DNA of 64,000 nucleotides from a virus. Position 1 is the first letter of the stretch. Every line of letters starts with the position of its first letter. This document shows, one piece after another, positions 7,867-15,269 of this stretch. Where the stretch lies: IMG/VR virus record IMGVR_UViG_3300037089_000505, positions 1-64,000 of that record, one strand, 5' to 3'. The position numbers and the translations under genes are program-made. A model generated the notes under the pieces. The model was not told the DNA's origin. It ran no database searches and worked only from the letters and a program-made list of their open reading frames with translations.

Positions 7867-8153
7867 GCATCAAAAAAGTCAAATTCAACCAATTATATCG
7901 TTTGTGGATCCGAGGCCCTAATAGTTCTTATTGCATAGTCAGATTTGTAGGTCGAAAAGACTTAAGCGAAGAAGTTATTTATTCTATTGAAAGAGCTGAC
8001 TTGTGGACGACACCCAAAAGAGTTTATGTCATGCGGGTCAGTCAAGGTAATTTTGAAGATCACTGGTTTCAAAGTCTGACGGAAGTTAAGACTGAAAAAG
8101 AAAAGACGCTCATCGCCCTTAAAACAGGTTTGTCTGAAAAGATAATTCTATAA
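7863..8153 (+). CDS. GKWY/SH3-like mini-protein
   Basis: 96 aa, ATGA overlap. FNQLYRLWIRGPNSSYCIV is the first beta-hairpin of the family, and EKEKTLIALKTGL is the C-terminal helix. It is one of four adjacent related genes at 7.2-8.4 kb. Function unknown. Confidence 0.55.
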   Translation: MSIKKVKFNQLYRLWIRGPNSSYCIVRFVGRKDLSEEVIYSIERADLWTTPKRVYVMRVSQGNFEDHWFQSLTEVKTEKEKTLIALKTGLSEKIIL

Positions 8154-8374
8154 TGATGATATTTTTTAGCAAAGAACTCAAAGGTAAAAGATACGTAGAT
8201 TGGTATATTCCATTACCTAAGGGTAAATATTTTAAGGTGACAGTTGGTCTATATAAGGAATATTTAGACACGAGAACAGTTGAAGAGCCACCTTATAGTC
8301 CAATACGAATTGCTAAAAAAGAAGATTTGCAATCTTGCATTAAGTCTATATTTGAGGCAAGGATGATATTATGA
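8153..8374 (+). CDS. GKWY/SH3-like mini-protein
   Basis: 73 aa. A KGKRYVDWYIP start and a CIKSIFEARMIL C-terminal helix match the family pattern (basic residues plus hydrophobic, Phe). It overlaps the previous stop by one base (TAATG). Function unknown. Confidence 0.55.
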   Translation: MMIFFSKELKGKRYVDWYIPLPKGKYFKVTVGLYKEYLDTRTVEEPPYSPIRIAKKEDLQSCIKSIFEARMIL

Positions 8375-8616
8375 AGTTACATGAAGCAATCAAAGAAACT
8401 CGTACAGCTAAACAAATGATAGAAAATCCAGAAACGGATTCACTTATGAAATCTCTTTTAATCAAAGCAGTAAAGAGAAGCGGCGAAAAAATTACACCAG
8501 CAGGACCTAACGCTACATGGGAAAAAGCTTTGAGTGATCCACTTCATGATGGCAACTTTAGATTATGGTACAACACCGAATATGGGAACACTCATGTAAT
8601 CAGCAAGAACGAATAA
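8371..8616 (+). CDS. Hypothetical protein with capsid-targeting-like N-terminus
   Basis: 81 aa. It begins MKLHEAIKE, one of about ten N-termini of the form M(K)LxE(A) in the window that resemble T4 capsid-targeting peptides with an L-x-E cleavage site. The last 18 residues resemble a stretch of the protein at 7447. It may be a truncated or fused relic of that paralog. Confidence 0.5.
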   Translation: MKLHEAIKETRTAKQMIENPETDSLMKSLLIKAVKRSGEKITPAGPNATWEKALSDPLHDGNFRLWYNTEYGNTHVISKNE

Positions 8617-8619
8617 TAG

Positions 8620-8639
8620 TTTCGACAGCCTTATATACT
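8620..8639 (+). promoter_or_regulatory. Class-1 phage promoter-like element
   Basis: TTTCGA box, 8 nt, TATACT hexamer (8634-8639), upstream of an AGAGGAG site and the ATG at 8662. Confidence 0.65.
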
Positions 8640-8661
8640 TACTCACAAGAGGAGAAAAGGA

Positions 8662-8844
8662 ATGGCAGAGAACATCAGCAAAAACGCTCGCACCCAGAAA
8701 GACAAGACGCAGAAGTTTTTCCACAATGGTTGCGGCGGTGAAATCAAGATGGTCCGGGTTTTCGCCCACGGCCGCCTCCAGATGAAGGCTCGCTGCGAAA
8801 AGTGCTCCGCTGAGAAGAGGAGCCCTTCCGAGTTCAAGGCATAA
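8662..8844 (+). CDS. Small zinc-ribbon-like protein
   Basis: 60 aa with an AGAGGAG site. It is basic, with a single Cys in HNGCGGE and a pair CEKC 21 residues later, so a partial zinc ribbon is possible. It has its own class-1 promoter and its own terminator, so it is a single-gene unit, which implies separate and perhaps strong expression. Confidence 0.6.
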   Translation: MAENISKNARTQKDKTQKFFHNGCGGEIKMVRVFAHGRLQMKARCEKCSAEKRSPSEFKA

Positions 8845-8901
8845 GCCGACTGGTTCTGGTTGCCCTACTCCCCTCAAAATGGGGGTGTGGTACAGAACTT
8901 T

Positions 8902-8940
8902 AGAGCTCCTCTGTACAATCTGAAGAGGAGCTCTATTTTT
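8902..8940 (+). terminator. Strong intrinsic terminator
   Basis: A perfect 11-bp stem AGAGCTCCTCT / AGAGGAGCTCT (8902-8912 and 8924-8934) with an 11-nt loop is followed by ATTTTTAG. It separates the zinc-ribbon unit from the envelope cassette. Confidence 0.8.
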
Positions 8941-8992
8941 AGCGCATATATTACCTGAAAGATAATAAGACTTTTTTGAGACTGGAGACAAT

Positions 8993-9616
8993 ATGAACAA
9001 GACGACAACGACAGATGGCCTCTCGGCCGGTATTTTTGGAGGGGTAATTTTCGTAGTGTTCTTCATCTTCTTCCCTATTATTGGGTTGGATGTGGGACTC
9101 TTCCTTTCTATTCTTTTTGCCGTTGTAGCTTTCGGAGCTGGATGGTTTTTTCTTTTCGAAAGGAAGAAGCCAGAAATCCTCGAACGCGAAGCTGGTCTCA
9201 AGGTTGCTCTTGAAGAAGGCGATAAAAACCTCTCTGCAATTCGGGTCCTTGAACGACAAATCAAGAGACCCTCAATTCTCAACAAAATCAAGAACATTGA
9301 AAGTATCTTGCAGAGTATCTTGATCGATCTCAAAAAGGATCCGAACAAGCTTCGCAACGCAAAGCAGCTTCTTGATTACTATGTTCCTACTACAATCAAA
9401 ATCCTCACGAAGTACGTCGAGCTTTCTTCTCAGGGCACCACCAGCGGTGGTATTCAGACCTCTCTTACCAAAGTTGAAACAATGCTTGGGAAAATCGGGG
9501 ACGCCTTTGACGAGCAGCACGCAAGACTCTTGTCAAACGATGTCATGGATCTCGACAATGAACTTGCAACTCTTGACCAGACAATTAACATGGACGGTCT
9601 CACGAAAGACCAGTAA
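8993..9616 (+). CDS. XpaC-like membrane protein (5-bromo-4-chloroindolyl phosphate hydrolysis family)
   Basis: 207 aa. Two TM helices lie at about residues 14-32 and 36-55, followed by a cytoplasmic helical domain. The segment DPNKLRNAKQLLDYYVPTT, ending in TIKILTKYVEL, is the hallmark of the XpaC family, which is usually encoded next to TelA in bacteria. The biochemical role of XpaC is not established. Here it opens a four-gene co-directional cassette with TelA-like, SBP-OmpA and vWA genes. An AGATAATAAG stretch at 8959-8968 could be its promoter, but it lacks the class-1 box. Confidence 0.8.
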   Translation: MNKTTTTDGLSAGIFGGVIFVVFFIFFPIIGLDVGLFLSILFAVVAFGAGWFFLFERKKPEILEREAGLKVALEEGDKNLSAIRVLERQIKRPSILNKIKNIESILQSILIDLKKDPNKLRNAKQLLDYYVPTTIKILTKYVELSSQGTTSGGIQTSLTKVETMLGKIGDAFDEQHARLLSNDVMDLDNELATLDQTINMDGLTKDQ

Positions 9617-9639
9617 AGACTCAAAACAAAGGAGATACT

Positions 9640-10704
9640 ATGAGTGATCAGAACACAGCGCTGACGGCAGTAGACGTCAAGTCTTTGTCGAAGCCAGACC
9701 TTTCAAAGGCCTTGGATTTTGCCAAGGCGATCGATCCGGGTAATACCGGAAACCTGATCCAGTACGGCACTGGAGCTCAGGGTAAGATCGCTACTCTTGC
9801 CGACACGATGCTCTCCCAGATCAGGACAAAGGATACCGGCGAAGTCGGAGAGTCTCTTACAAACCTGATGTTCAAGGTGAAGGACGTGGACGTTTCCGGA
9901 TTCACCAAGGACCACAAGGGCCTCTTTGCCAACATCAAGAACAAGGTCGAGCATTTCATGGCGAAGTATGAGAAGCTCGAAACCCAGATTGACCATATCG
10001 TCGACCAGCTCAACAAGAGCAAGATGCAGATGATCACCGACATCAACATGCTCGACCAGCTCTACAAACAGAACAGCGAGTACATGCACAATCTGGATCT
10101 CTACATCGCCGGCGGCCAGGTCCGTCTCGACGAGCTCAAGACCAAGATCCTTCCACAGATGGAAGAGAAGGCCAAGACTTCCGGCACACCGGAAGATGCC
10201 CAGGAGCTCAGCGACTTCAATAACTTCATCGCTCAGGTAGAGAAGAAGCTGTATGACCTCAAGCTGAGCCGGATGATTTCCATCCAGACGGCACCCCAGG
10301 TCAAGTTGATCCAGGGCGGCGACCAGGTTCTAGTTCAGAAGATCCAGAGCTCAATCATGACGACCATCCCGCTGTGGAAGAACCAGATCGTCATCGCCAT
10401 CTCTCTCTTCAGGCAGAAGAAAGCTTTGGGAGTCGAGAAGGCAGTCACCGATGCCACCAACGACCTGCTCCAGAAGAACTCCGAGCTCCTGCACCAGGGA
10501 ACTGTCGAGGTTGCCAAAGAGAACGAGAGGGGCATCGTAGACATCGAAACCCTCCAGAAGACCAACGAGAACCTCATCGCTACGATCGAAGATTGCATCC
10601 AGATCCAGGAAGAGGGAAAGCAGAAGAGAGCAGCGGCCGAACAGACCCTGACCCAGCTCGAGAGCGATCTCAAGGCTAAGCTCACCCAGAAACGCAGCGC
10701 ATAA
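9640..10704 (+). CDS. telA: TelA-like toxic anion resistance protein
   Basis: 354 aa, close to the usual TelA length. It is soluble and almost entirely helical, with the conserved C-terminal pattern NSELLHQGTVEVAKENERG followed by IVDIETLQKTNENLIATIEDC and a Glu/Arg/Ala-rich last helix. TelA proteins are linked to tellurite and envelope or antimicrobial stress tolerance, mechanism unknown. A GGAG site precedes the ATG. It lies 23 nt behind the XpaC-like gene. GC content and codon use are markedly higher than in the tail module, suggesting acquisition from a host. Confidence 0.88.
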   Translation: MSDQNTALTAVDVKSLSKPDLSKALDFAKAIDPGNTGNLIQYGTGAQGKIATLADTMLSQIRTKDTGEVGESLTNLMFKVKDVDVSGFTKDHKGLFANIKNKVEHFMAKYEKLETQIDHIVDQLNKSKMQMITDINMLDQLYKQNSEYMHNLDLYIAGGQVRLDELKTKILPQMEEKAKTSGTPEDAQELSDFNNFIAQVEKKLYDLKLSRMISIQTAPQVKLIQGGDQVLVQKIQSSIMTTIPLWKNQIVIAISLFRQKKALGVEKAVTDATNDLLQKNSELLHQGTVEVAKENERGIVDIETLQKTNENLIATIEDCIQIQEEGKQKRAAAEQTLTQLESDLKAKLTQKRSA

Positions 10705-10718
10705 TTTCGGTACTATAC

Positions 10719-10756
10719 CTGGCCCTCCCTAGTTGGGGGCCAGATCATTTCTTTTT
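10719..10756 (+). terminator. Hairpin between telA-like and SBP-OmpA genes
   Basis: CTGGCCCTCC / GGGGGCCAG (10719-10743) forms a stable stem with a short loop and is followed after ATCATT by a run of seven T. As it lies inside the cassette it may attenuate rather than end transcription. A GGAGG site for the next gene follows immediately. Confidence 0.7.
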
Positions 10757-10773
10757 TTATAGGAGGACTCTAA

Positions 10774-12459
10774 ATGAAGCGTGGTTTGATTGGTGCTCTG
10801 ATTGTCATCGGAGTCATCGTGATCGGACTGGTACTCAGGTTCGTAGTCCTAAAGGCACCGTCTACCGGCGCTTCTACGACTGCCGCACCCAGTTCAGCGA
10901 GCGGACTCACCTTTGCCAAGGCAGCCCCTGTGACTTTGCCGCCGGTTGGCGGATACAAGCTGTCTACGGTAGATTTGGGAGAGGGACCCGTTCCTCTCAT
11001 CACAATCCCGCTTGACACCTGGGGTGGATACGCTGCTATCTTCGCAGCAAACGGCGGCACAAATCCGAATAAGGAAAGTCTCTTCTATAAGAAGGGGCAC
11101 TTCGCTGTGAAGATCGTTAGCGAAGAGAGTTCGGAAAAACAGCTCCAGGGCTATGCAAGTGGCCAGTGGCCCATCATCTGGACCCAGATGGATGCAATGC
11201 CTCTGTTCCTTGACGCTTACAAAGTTGATAAGCGAGTTGCACCCAAGGCACTCATTCTACTCGACTGGAGTGACGGCGGAGACGGAATTCTGTTCAGGAA
11301 CTCTATCAAGTCGGCGGCCGACCTAAAAGGCAGAATCGTCATTACTTCTAGCAACACGCCATTCAGTTTTATGCTGCTTTGGTATCTGGCTCAGAATGGT
11401 TTGACCGGAAACGATGTCCGGGTTGCTTGGATTGACGATGGTGATAAGGCTCTGAAAACATTCAAGCAGAACAAGGACGTCGCAGCTTGGGTCAGCTGGA
11501 CTCCTTACATCAATGACGCTGCAGATCCGAAGTCGCCCAACTACATTGACGACGCTCATCTGGTCATTTCTTCGAAGGATGCCAATCAAGTTATCGCTGA
11601 CCTCCTCATGGTTAGAAGCGACCTTTTGGCGGACAAGCCCGAAATGATGCAGGCTTTTGTCGAGGCAATCATGGAAGGGACCCAGATGATTCAGGATACG
11701 CAGACACTGAACATCATGGCAACCTTCTACAAACTGAAAACGGCTGCTGAAGCAAAGGATATGCTCACTGATGTGCATATTGCGAACTTCCCGGAGAACA
11801 AGATGTTCTTCGATCCAAACAACTCTATTGGCGCCTACAAGGTCTTCAATCTTGCCCAGGAATATTACAAGCAGCTCGGCGCACTTGGAGCTGATGCCAG
11901 CTATGATCCCGAGCGAATTCTTGCTCCGAAAATCATGGCTGCTTTGGACAAGAAAGGCATCTTCGCCAATCAGAAGAATATGATGGCTAACTCCTTTAAT
12001 AAGAAGGCTGGCCTGGATATCTCTGATCTTGAGAGCGGAAGAGTAGTACTCAATAACACCATGCAGCTCTACTTTGATGCCCAGCAGGTCACCTTTGATC
12101 CCACTAGCCTGAATCCGGCAATCCAGAATAACATGAAGCTTCTAGCCCAGGTCGCAGAACAGACCAAGTTCCTGGCTACTACAGTCGTGAAACTGGATGG
12201 ATACCTGGATACTTCCAAGGTAGCTGAATTCAAAGACCCAGTTAAGCACCACCAGCCTTCGGACTTTATCGAGGCCGCTGCCAGTGCAAAGAATCTTTCC
12301 AAGAAGAGGGCAGACTTCGTCAAGTCAATCCTTGTCAAGAACTTTAAGGTCGACCCCGACCGAATCTACACCTCAGGCAAAGGTTGGGATAATCCACTAT
12401 CCGACACTGAGCCTGACAAGAACCGCCGGGTTGAAGTCCGGTTCCTTTCTCTCGAGTAA
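10774..12459 (+). CDS. Periplasmic substrate-binding (NMT1/SsuA-type) domain fused to OmpA-like peptidoglycan-binding domain
   Basis: 561 aa. Residues 5-28 are an uncleaved-type signal anchor (LIGALIVIGVIVIGLVLRFV). About 60-360 resemble ABC-type nitrate/sulfonate/taurine substrate-binding proteins (for example WGGYAAIFAANGG, IWTQMDAMPLF, and AADLKGRIVI). No permease or ATPase gene is near. The last 65 residues are OmpA-like: NLSKKRADFVKSIL, then DPDRIYTSGKGWDNPLSD and NRRVEVRF. The protein is expected to be tethered to the inner membrane and to bind peptidoglycan, sensing or scavenging a small ligand in the periplasm. This domain fusion inside a phage is unusual. Confidence 0.82.
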   Translation: MKRGLIGALIVIGVIVIGLVLRFVVLKAPSTGASTTAAPSSASGLTFAKAAPVTLPPVGGYKLSTVDLGEGPVPLITIPLDTWGGYAAIFAANGGTNPNKESLFYKKGHFAVKIVSEESSEKQLQGYASGQWPIIWTQMDAMPLFLDAYKVDKRVAPKALILLDWSDGGDGILFRNSIKSAADLKGRIVITSSNTPFSFMLLWYLAQNGLTGNDVRVAWIDDGDKALKTFKQNKDVAAWVSWTPYINDAADPKSPNYIDDAHLVISSKDANQVIADLLMVRSDLLADKPEMMQAFVEAIMEGTQMIQDTQTLNIMATFYKLKTAAEAKDMLTDVHIANFPENKMFFDPNNSIGAYKVFNLAQEYYKQLGALGADASYDPERILAPKIMAALDKKGIFANQKNMMANSFNKKAGLDISDLESGRVVLNNTMQLYFDAQQVTFDPTSLNPAIQNNMKLLAQVAEQTKFLATTVVKLDGYLDTSKVAEFKDPVKHHQPSDFIEAAASAKNLSKKRADFVKSILVKNFKVDPDRIYTSGKGWDNPLSDTEPDKNRRVEVRFLSLE

Positions 12460-12475
12460 GGGAAAGGCAAAGAAC

Positions 12476-13291
12476 ATGAAGAAAGCAATACCAGTTCTTT
12501 TGCTGGTTGCTCTTCTGATGGGATGCGGAGGGTCTTCACCCTCCGCCCCTTCTAATGCAGCAACATCAGAGCAGCACAAGTCTCCATTTGCAGGAACGCC
12601 CGGCTATATCCTGCAGTTTCACAACGACTTCAGATCGGGCATGAATGCAGTCGACGAATCCGGCATCTCCGTGGCCATTGCGATGGATGTGAGCGGATCT
12701 ATGGGAGACGCACCCCAGGCAGGAGGAGAGCCCAAGTATATTCAGGCAACCAAAGCTCTCCGCACTGTTGCAGGCTATCTCGAAGATATGGCTAGTAAAT
12801 TGAAGGATATGAAGATTCGAGTTTGTATCCTGAGATTCAACAACCAGGTCGATCTAGTGCTTCCGCTGACTACCTTAGACGCCGATGGGATTGCAAAGTT
12901 GAATGCAGCAATCAATCCTCGGAATTTCTCCCCCAATGGCGGAACGGCGATCGGAAGAGCCATGGAAATCGAGTCTGAGATTCTTGCCGAATCTGGAACT
13001 GTCTTCAATAGCTTGATGGTAGTGACAGACGGCGAAAACAATGTCAACCCCGACCCAGAAGATGTCATGAAGGCGATTTACAGCAATCGCAACAATATGA
13101 CTACCGAAGACTTTCAAGTCATGACGTCAACACAGATGTCGAGCTTTATCGGCTTTGATGTTCGGTCACGTCAGTTTGAAAGATTCAAAGAGCTGGGAGC
13201 TAGAGTAGCTTCAGCTAACAGTCAGGCCGAAATTGAACAAGGTCTCAAATCGTTCCTCGAGGCTGACATCAAAAACCTGGAAAGCAAGTAA
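12476..13291 (+). CDS. von Willebrand factor A domain lipoprotein
   Basis: 271 aa from ATG 12476; the open frame extends upstream, but the signal peptide fixes the start. Residues 1-17 form a signal with lipobox LLMGC, so Cys18 should be lipidated. The vWA domain begins around residue 60 and contains a complete MIDAS: DVSGS (DxSxS), the Thr of NGGTAIG and the Asp of VVTDGENN. It therefore likely binds a divalent metal and a protein partner at the envelope, plausibly the SBP-OmpA protein or XpaC. It is the last gene of the cassette, followed by a strong terminator. Confidence 0.87.
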   Translation: MKKAIPVLLLVALLMGCGGSSPSAPSNAATSEQHKSPFAGTPGYILQFHNDFRSGMNAVDESGISVAIAMDVSGSMGDAPQAGGEPKYIQATKALRTVAGYLEDMASKLKDMKIRVCILRFNNQVDLVLPLTTLDADGIAKLNAAINPRNFSPNGGTAIGRAMEIESEILAESGTVFNSLMVVTDGENNVNPDPEDVMKAIYSNRNNMTTEDFQVMTSTQMSSFIGFDVRSRQFERFKELGARVASANSQAEIEQGLKSFLEADIKNLESK

Positions 13292-13297
13292 AGAAAC

Positions 13298-13325
13298 AGC
13301 CCCTCTTAACCGAGGGGCTTCTTTG
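13298..13325. terminator. Intrinsic, probably bidirectional terminator between convergent units
   Basis: The stem AGCCCCTC / GAGGGGCT (13298-13305 and 13312-13319), extended by AAGAA / TTCTT, lies between the plus-strand vWA gene and the minus-strand block. T-rich sequence on one side and A-rich on the other allow use in both directions. Confidence 0.8.
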
Positions 13326-13329
13326 TGTG

Positions 13330-13713
13330 TTAAGAAGTAGAATTCGGGGGCGTGCCGCTATAAGCTGAAGAAGTATAATTGCCGCCGCCCGTTAGCTGAT
13401 TATAGACACTGCTTGTAATGGCATAAGATCCTGTTGTAGTGGTTATTGGAAGTGCTGTCGTAGTAGCAGTAGTTGTAGTGTTACCATATGTTGTGTAATA
13501 AGCCATCATCTGTTTCCAGAACTTGCAACACCTCTTTTTTGGAAGCGTCCCTAAGACGTCGCATGTTTCTACATATTCAATCTTTGCTGTGGCACTGTAA
13601 TTAGAGCCAGCGCTAATGATCACATTCGTGGCTGTAGTTGGATCACAGAGTTTGAACTTACAATTATCGCAACTTCGTCCTTTCAACATATTTTTGACTG
13701 TTTCTTTGTCCAT
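13330..13713 (-). CDS. Cys-rich mini-protein fused to Thr/Ser-rich tail
   Basis: 127 aa. Residues 1 to about 68 are the family module (DKETVKNMLKGRSCDNC, an ETCDV Cys and RCCKFW). The remaining 60 residues are low-complexity Thr/Ser/Gly/Tyr (runs of TTTT), unlike other members. The tail may be surface-exposed or disordered. It ends the minus-strand operon. Confidence 0.55.
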   Translation of the reverse strand: MDKETVKNMLKGRSCDNCKFKLCDPTTATNVIISAGSNYSATAKIEYVETCDVLGTLPKKRCCKFWKQMMAYYTTYGNTTTTATTTALPITTTTGSYAITSSVYNQLTGGGNYTSSAYSGTPPNSTS

Positions 13714-14138
13714 TATTTTTCTTTCTTTTCAATCTTGTTGAAAGCTCCCTTTTCGATAAATATAAATTCGATTTCACCTTTTTTGTTTTTCACTTTCATC
13801 TCGGGTGTAAGGTCAAGCTCTAACATAGCCGACTGTCGATCTTTGGCGATTACAGTTTGACTAGTTAAGATCTTACACTCTTTTTTATCGACTGCGATAA
13901 CTTCATAGATAAACATTCTTTCTTCCATTCTCTCCTCCTTGGCGACTACAACTGGTGTTATCCATGTTGCCGGAATAATTACTGGCATTGGGATGTAAGC
14001 GGGCATTGGTATTGTGTAAGTAGGTTGATAGTAGTTAATATTATCCCAATATTGATACGTTGGACAATTAGTCCCCGTCCCACAATCTGAAACACCAATT
14101 GTGCAATTATTATCTGCAGTTAAAAATCTTGTACTCAT
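13713..14138 (-). CDS. Hypothetical fusion: low-complexity head plus small alpha/beta domain
   Basis: 141 aa. Residues 1-70 are Thr/Pro/Tyr/Ile-rich low complexity (PMPAYIPMPVIIP). The C-terminal 71 residues start MEERMFIYEV and look like a compact domain. An excellent AAGGAGGAGA site directly precedes the internal ATG at 13928 (minus strand), so the C-terminal domain can be made separately and is probably the ancestral gene. Unrecognised. Confidence 0.5.
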   Translation of the reverse strand: MSTRFLTADNNCTIGVSDCGTGTNCPTYQYWDNINYYQPTYTIPMPAYIPMPVIIPATWITPVVVAKEERMEERMFIYEVIAVDKKECKILTSQTVIAKDRQSAMLELDLTPEMKVKNKKGEIEFIFIEKGAFNKIEKKEK

Positions 14139-14617
14139 TTTATTTCTCCGTTAAGATCTATTAGAATATCTGACGTAGATGTCGTTGCGCCAGAAGCATT
14201 GTAGCTTGTAGTGCTAGTGATGGCGGTAGTGTTGGTTATTTGTGTCAAATTAATAGAATTACTAGAGGAAGAATAATTGACAGCCCAATTGTTAGCAGAT
14301 GGTATAGAAACTGAATTCACGAAAGCAGTATTGACTGACATTACAGTGGCGCTAGCCGAAGGAGAAGAAACTGCTAGCTGCAGAAGTCTCTCAAGTTCCT
14401 GAATCGCGATGTCTTGGTATTTGTTTTTGAAACTTTGCCAAACGTCTTTATCGATTTGAACTATACTTGTTTCACTCGATGTAGGTTTTTGATAATTCGC
14501 CATGATTTTTTCAAGAGTGTCTGAAGCATTCGGTGCCTTCTCTCTAAACTCTTCCCAAATTTTTTTATTAACTGATATCCCGGGTTTAATTCTTTTAGAT
14601 ATTAATGATCTTGCCAT
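14135..14617 (-). CDS. Protein with two ribbon-helix-helix-like segments and Ser/Thr-rich tail
   Basis: 160 aa, ATGA overlap with the next gene. ISVNKKIWEEFREKA (about 14-28) and VQIDKDVWQSFKNKY (about 52-66) each look like the strand and first helix of an RHH/MetJ-Arc fold and are followed by a second helix, so a DNA-binding role is possible. From about residue 85 the sequence is Ser/Thr/Asn/Ala low complexity. It could be a repressor with an appended tail. Confidence 0.5.
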   Translation of the reverse strand: MARSLISKRIKPGISVNKKIWEEFREKAPNASDTLEKIMANYQKPTSSETSIVQIDKDVWQSFKNKYQDIAIQELERLLQLAVSSPSASATVMSVNTAFVNSVSIPSANNWAVNYSSSSNSINLTQITNTTAITSTTSYNASGATTSTSDILIDLNGEIK

Positions 14618-14936
14618 ATCTATCCGTCCTTATCCTAACAAATTTAAAATCAGGATATATTTTTTCAATTTCAATCTGTCTGATTTTATCTTTTTCTTTG
14701 AGTTGATCGTGATAATAGTGAGTTGTTTCGTCCCATTCTATTATTAACTTTTTCTCAAAATTAATGTAATCGACCCAATAACCTAACTCTTCAATGTAAT
14801 GCTCACCTCCATTAGTTCCATATTTACCAACGGTTTTATTTTCTTTATCAAATTTTTCAAACCACTCACAAGAGTTTAGATTGAAAGATGGACAAATTCC
14901 TTGAGCCTTGAGTCTTCCAGAAAAATCTTGTCTCAT
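14595..14936 (-). CDS. Split homing endonuclease, catalytic half
   Basis: 113 aa. CEWFEKFDKENKTVGKYGTN and GYWVDYINFEKKLIIEWDE align closely with the C-terminal domain of the intact protein at 19630-20451. The conserved D-Y-I-N...I-I-E-W-(D/N)-E block resembles the catalytic strand of Vsr/PD-(D/E)xK nucleases. It is joined to the upstream zinc-finger half by an ATGA overlap, so two polypeptides replace one. Confidence 0.6.
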   Translation of the reverse strand: MRQDFSGRLKAQGICPSFNLNSCEWFEKFDKENKTVGKYGTNGGEHYIEELGYWVDYINFEKKLIIEWDETTHYYHDQLKEKDKIRQIEIEKIYPDFKFVRIRTDRYGKIINI

Positions 14937-15202
14937 ATACTTTCTCTAGGATCTGTCCAGCGCTTCTTTTGCTCTTCGCTTTTCTTTTTCTTATTTTCTT
15001 CAGTCACAATATGATGTAAGGTAAAGCATTTATGAGAGCAGTATTTATTACCAGTAAATAGCTTACCACAACCCACGCACAATTTTAGAGTTCTTCTAAC
15101 AGATTGAAGATAACATTTCTTACTACAATAAGTTTTGCGTGGAGTTATTTTATTATTACAGCCTTTACAAAATTTATCTGGCATAACTTTTTTCTTGGCC
15201 AT
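14933..15202 (-). CDS. Split homing endonuclease, zinc-finger half
   Basis: 89 aa. Two treble-clef-like finger motifs, CKGCNNKITPRKTYCSKKC and CVGCGKLFTGNKYCSHKC, correspond to the N-terminal fingers of the protein at 19630. A basic tail ends at the ATGA junction. It probably binds DNA and may act with the catalytic half. Confidence 0.6.
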   Translation of the reverse strand: MAKKKVMPDKFCKGCNNKITPRKTYCSKKCYLQSVRRTLKLCVGCGKLFTGNKYCSHKCFTLHHIVTEENKKKKSEEQKKRWTDPRESI

Positions 15203-15269
15203 GCGTGGCCAACAATTTTATCTTGTGAAAAATTATGCTTTCTTGGAGGTAAATTAGAAAAGTTAAAAA

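Noticed and set aside
8563-9357. Long minus-strand frame (264 codons) opposite the zinc-ribbon and XpaC genes
   Set aside because: It covers a strong terminator and promoter and reads as Arg/Ser/Leu-rich shadow sequence. The plus-strand genes have ribosome sites and recognisable domains.
10774-12459. Interpretation as part of an ABC importer
   Set aside because: No permease or ATPase gene is near, and the OmpA fusion with TelA/XpaC neighbours argues for another role.
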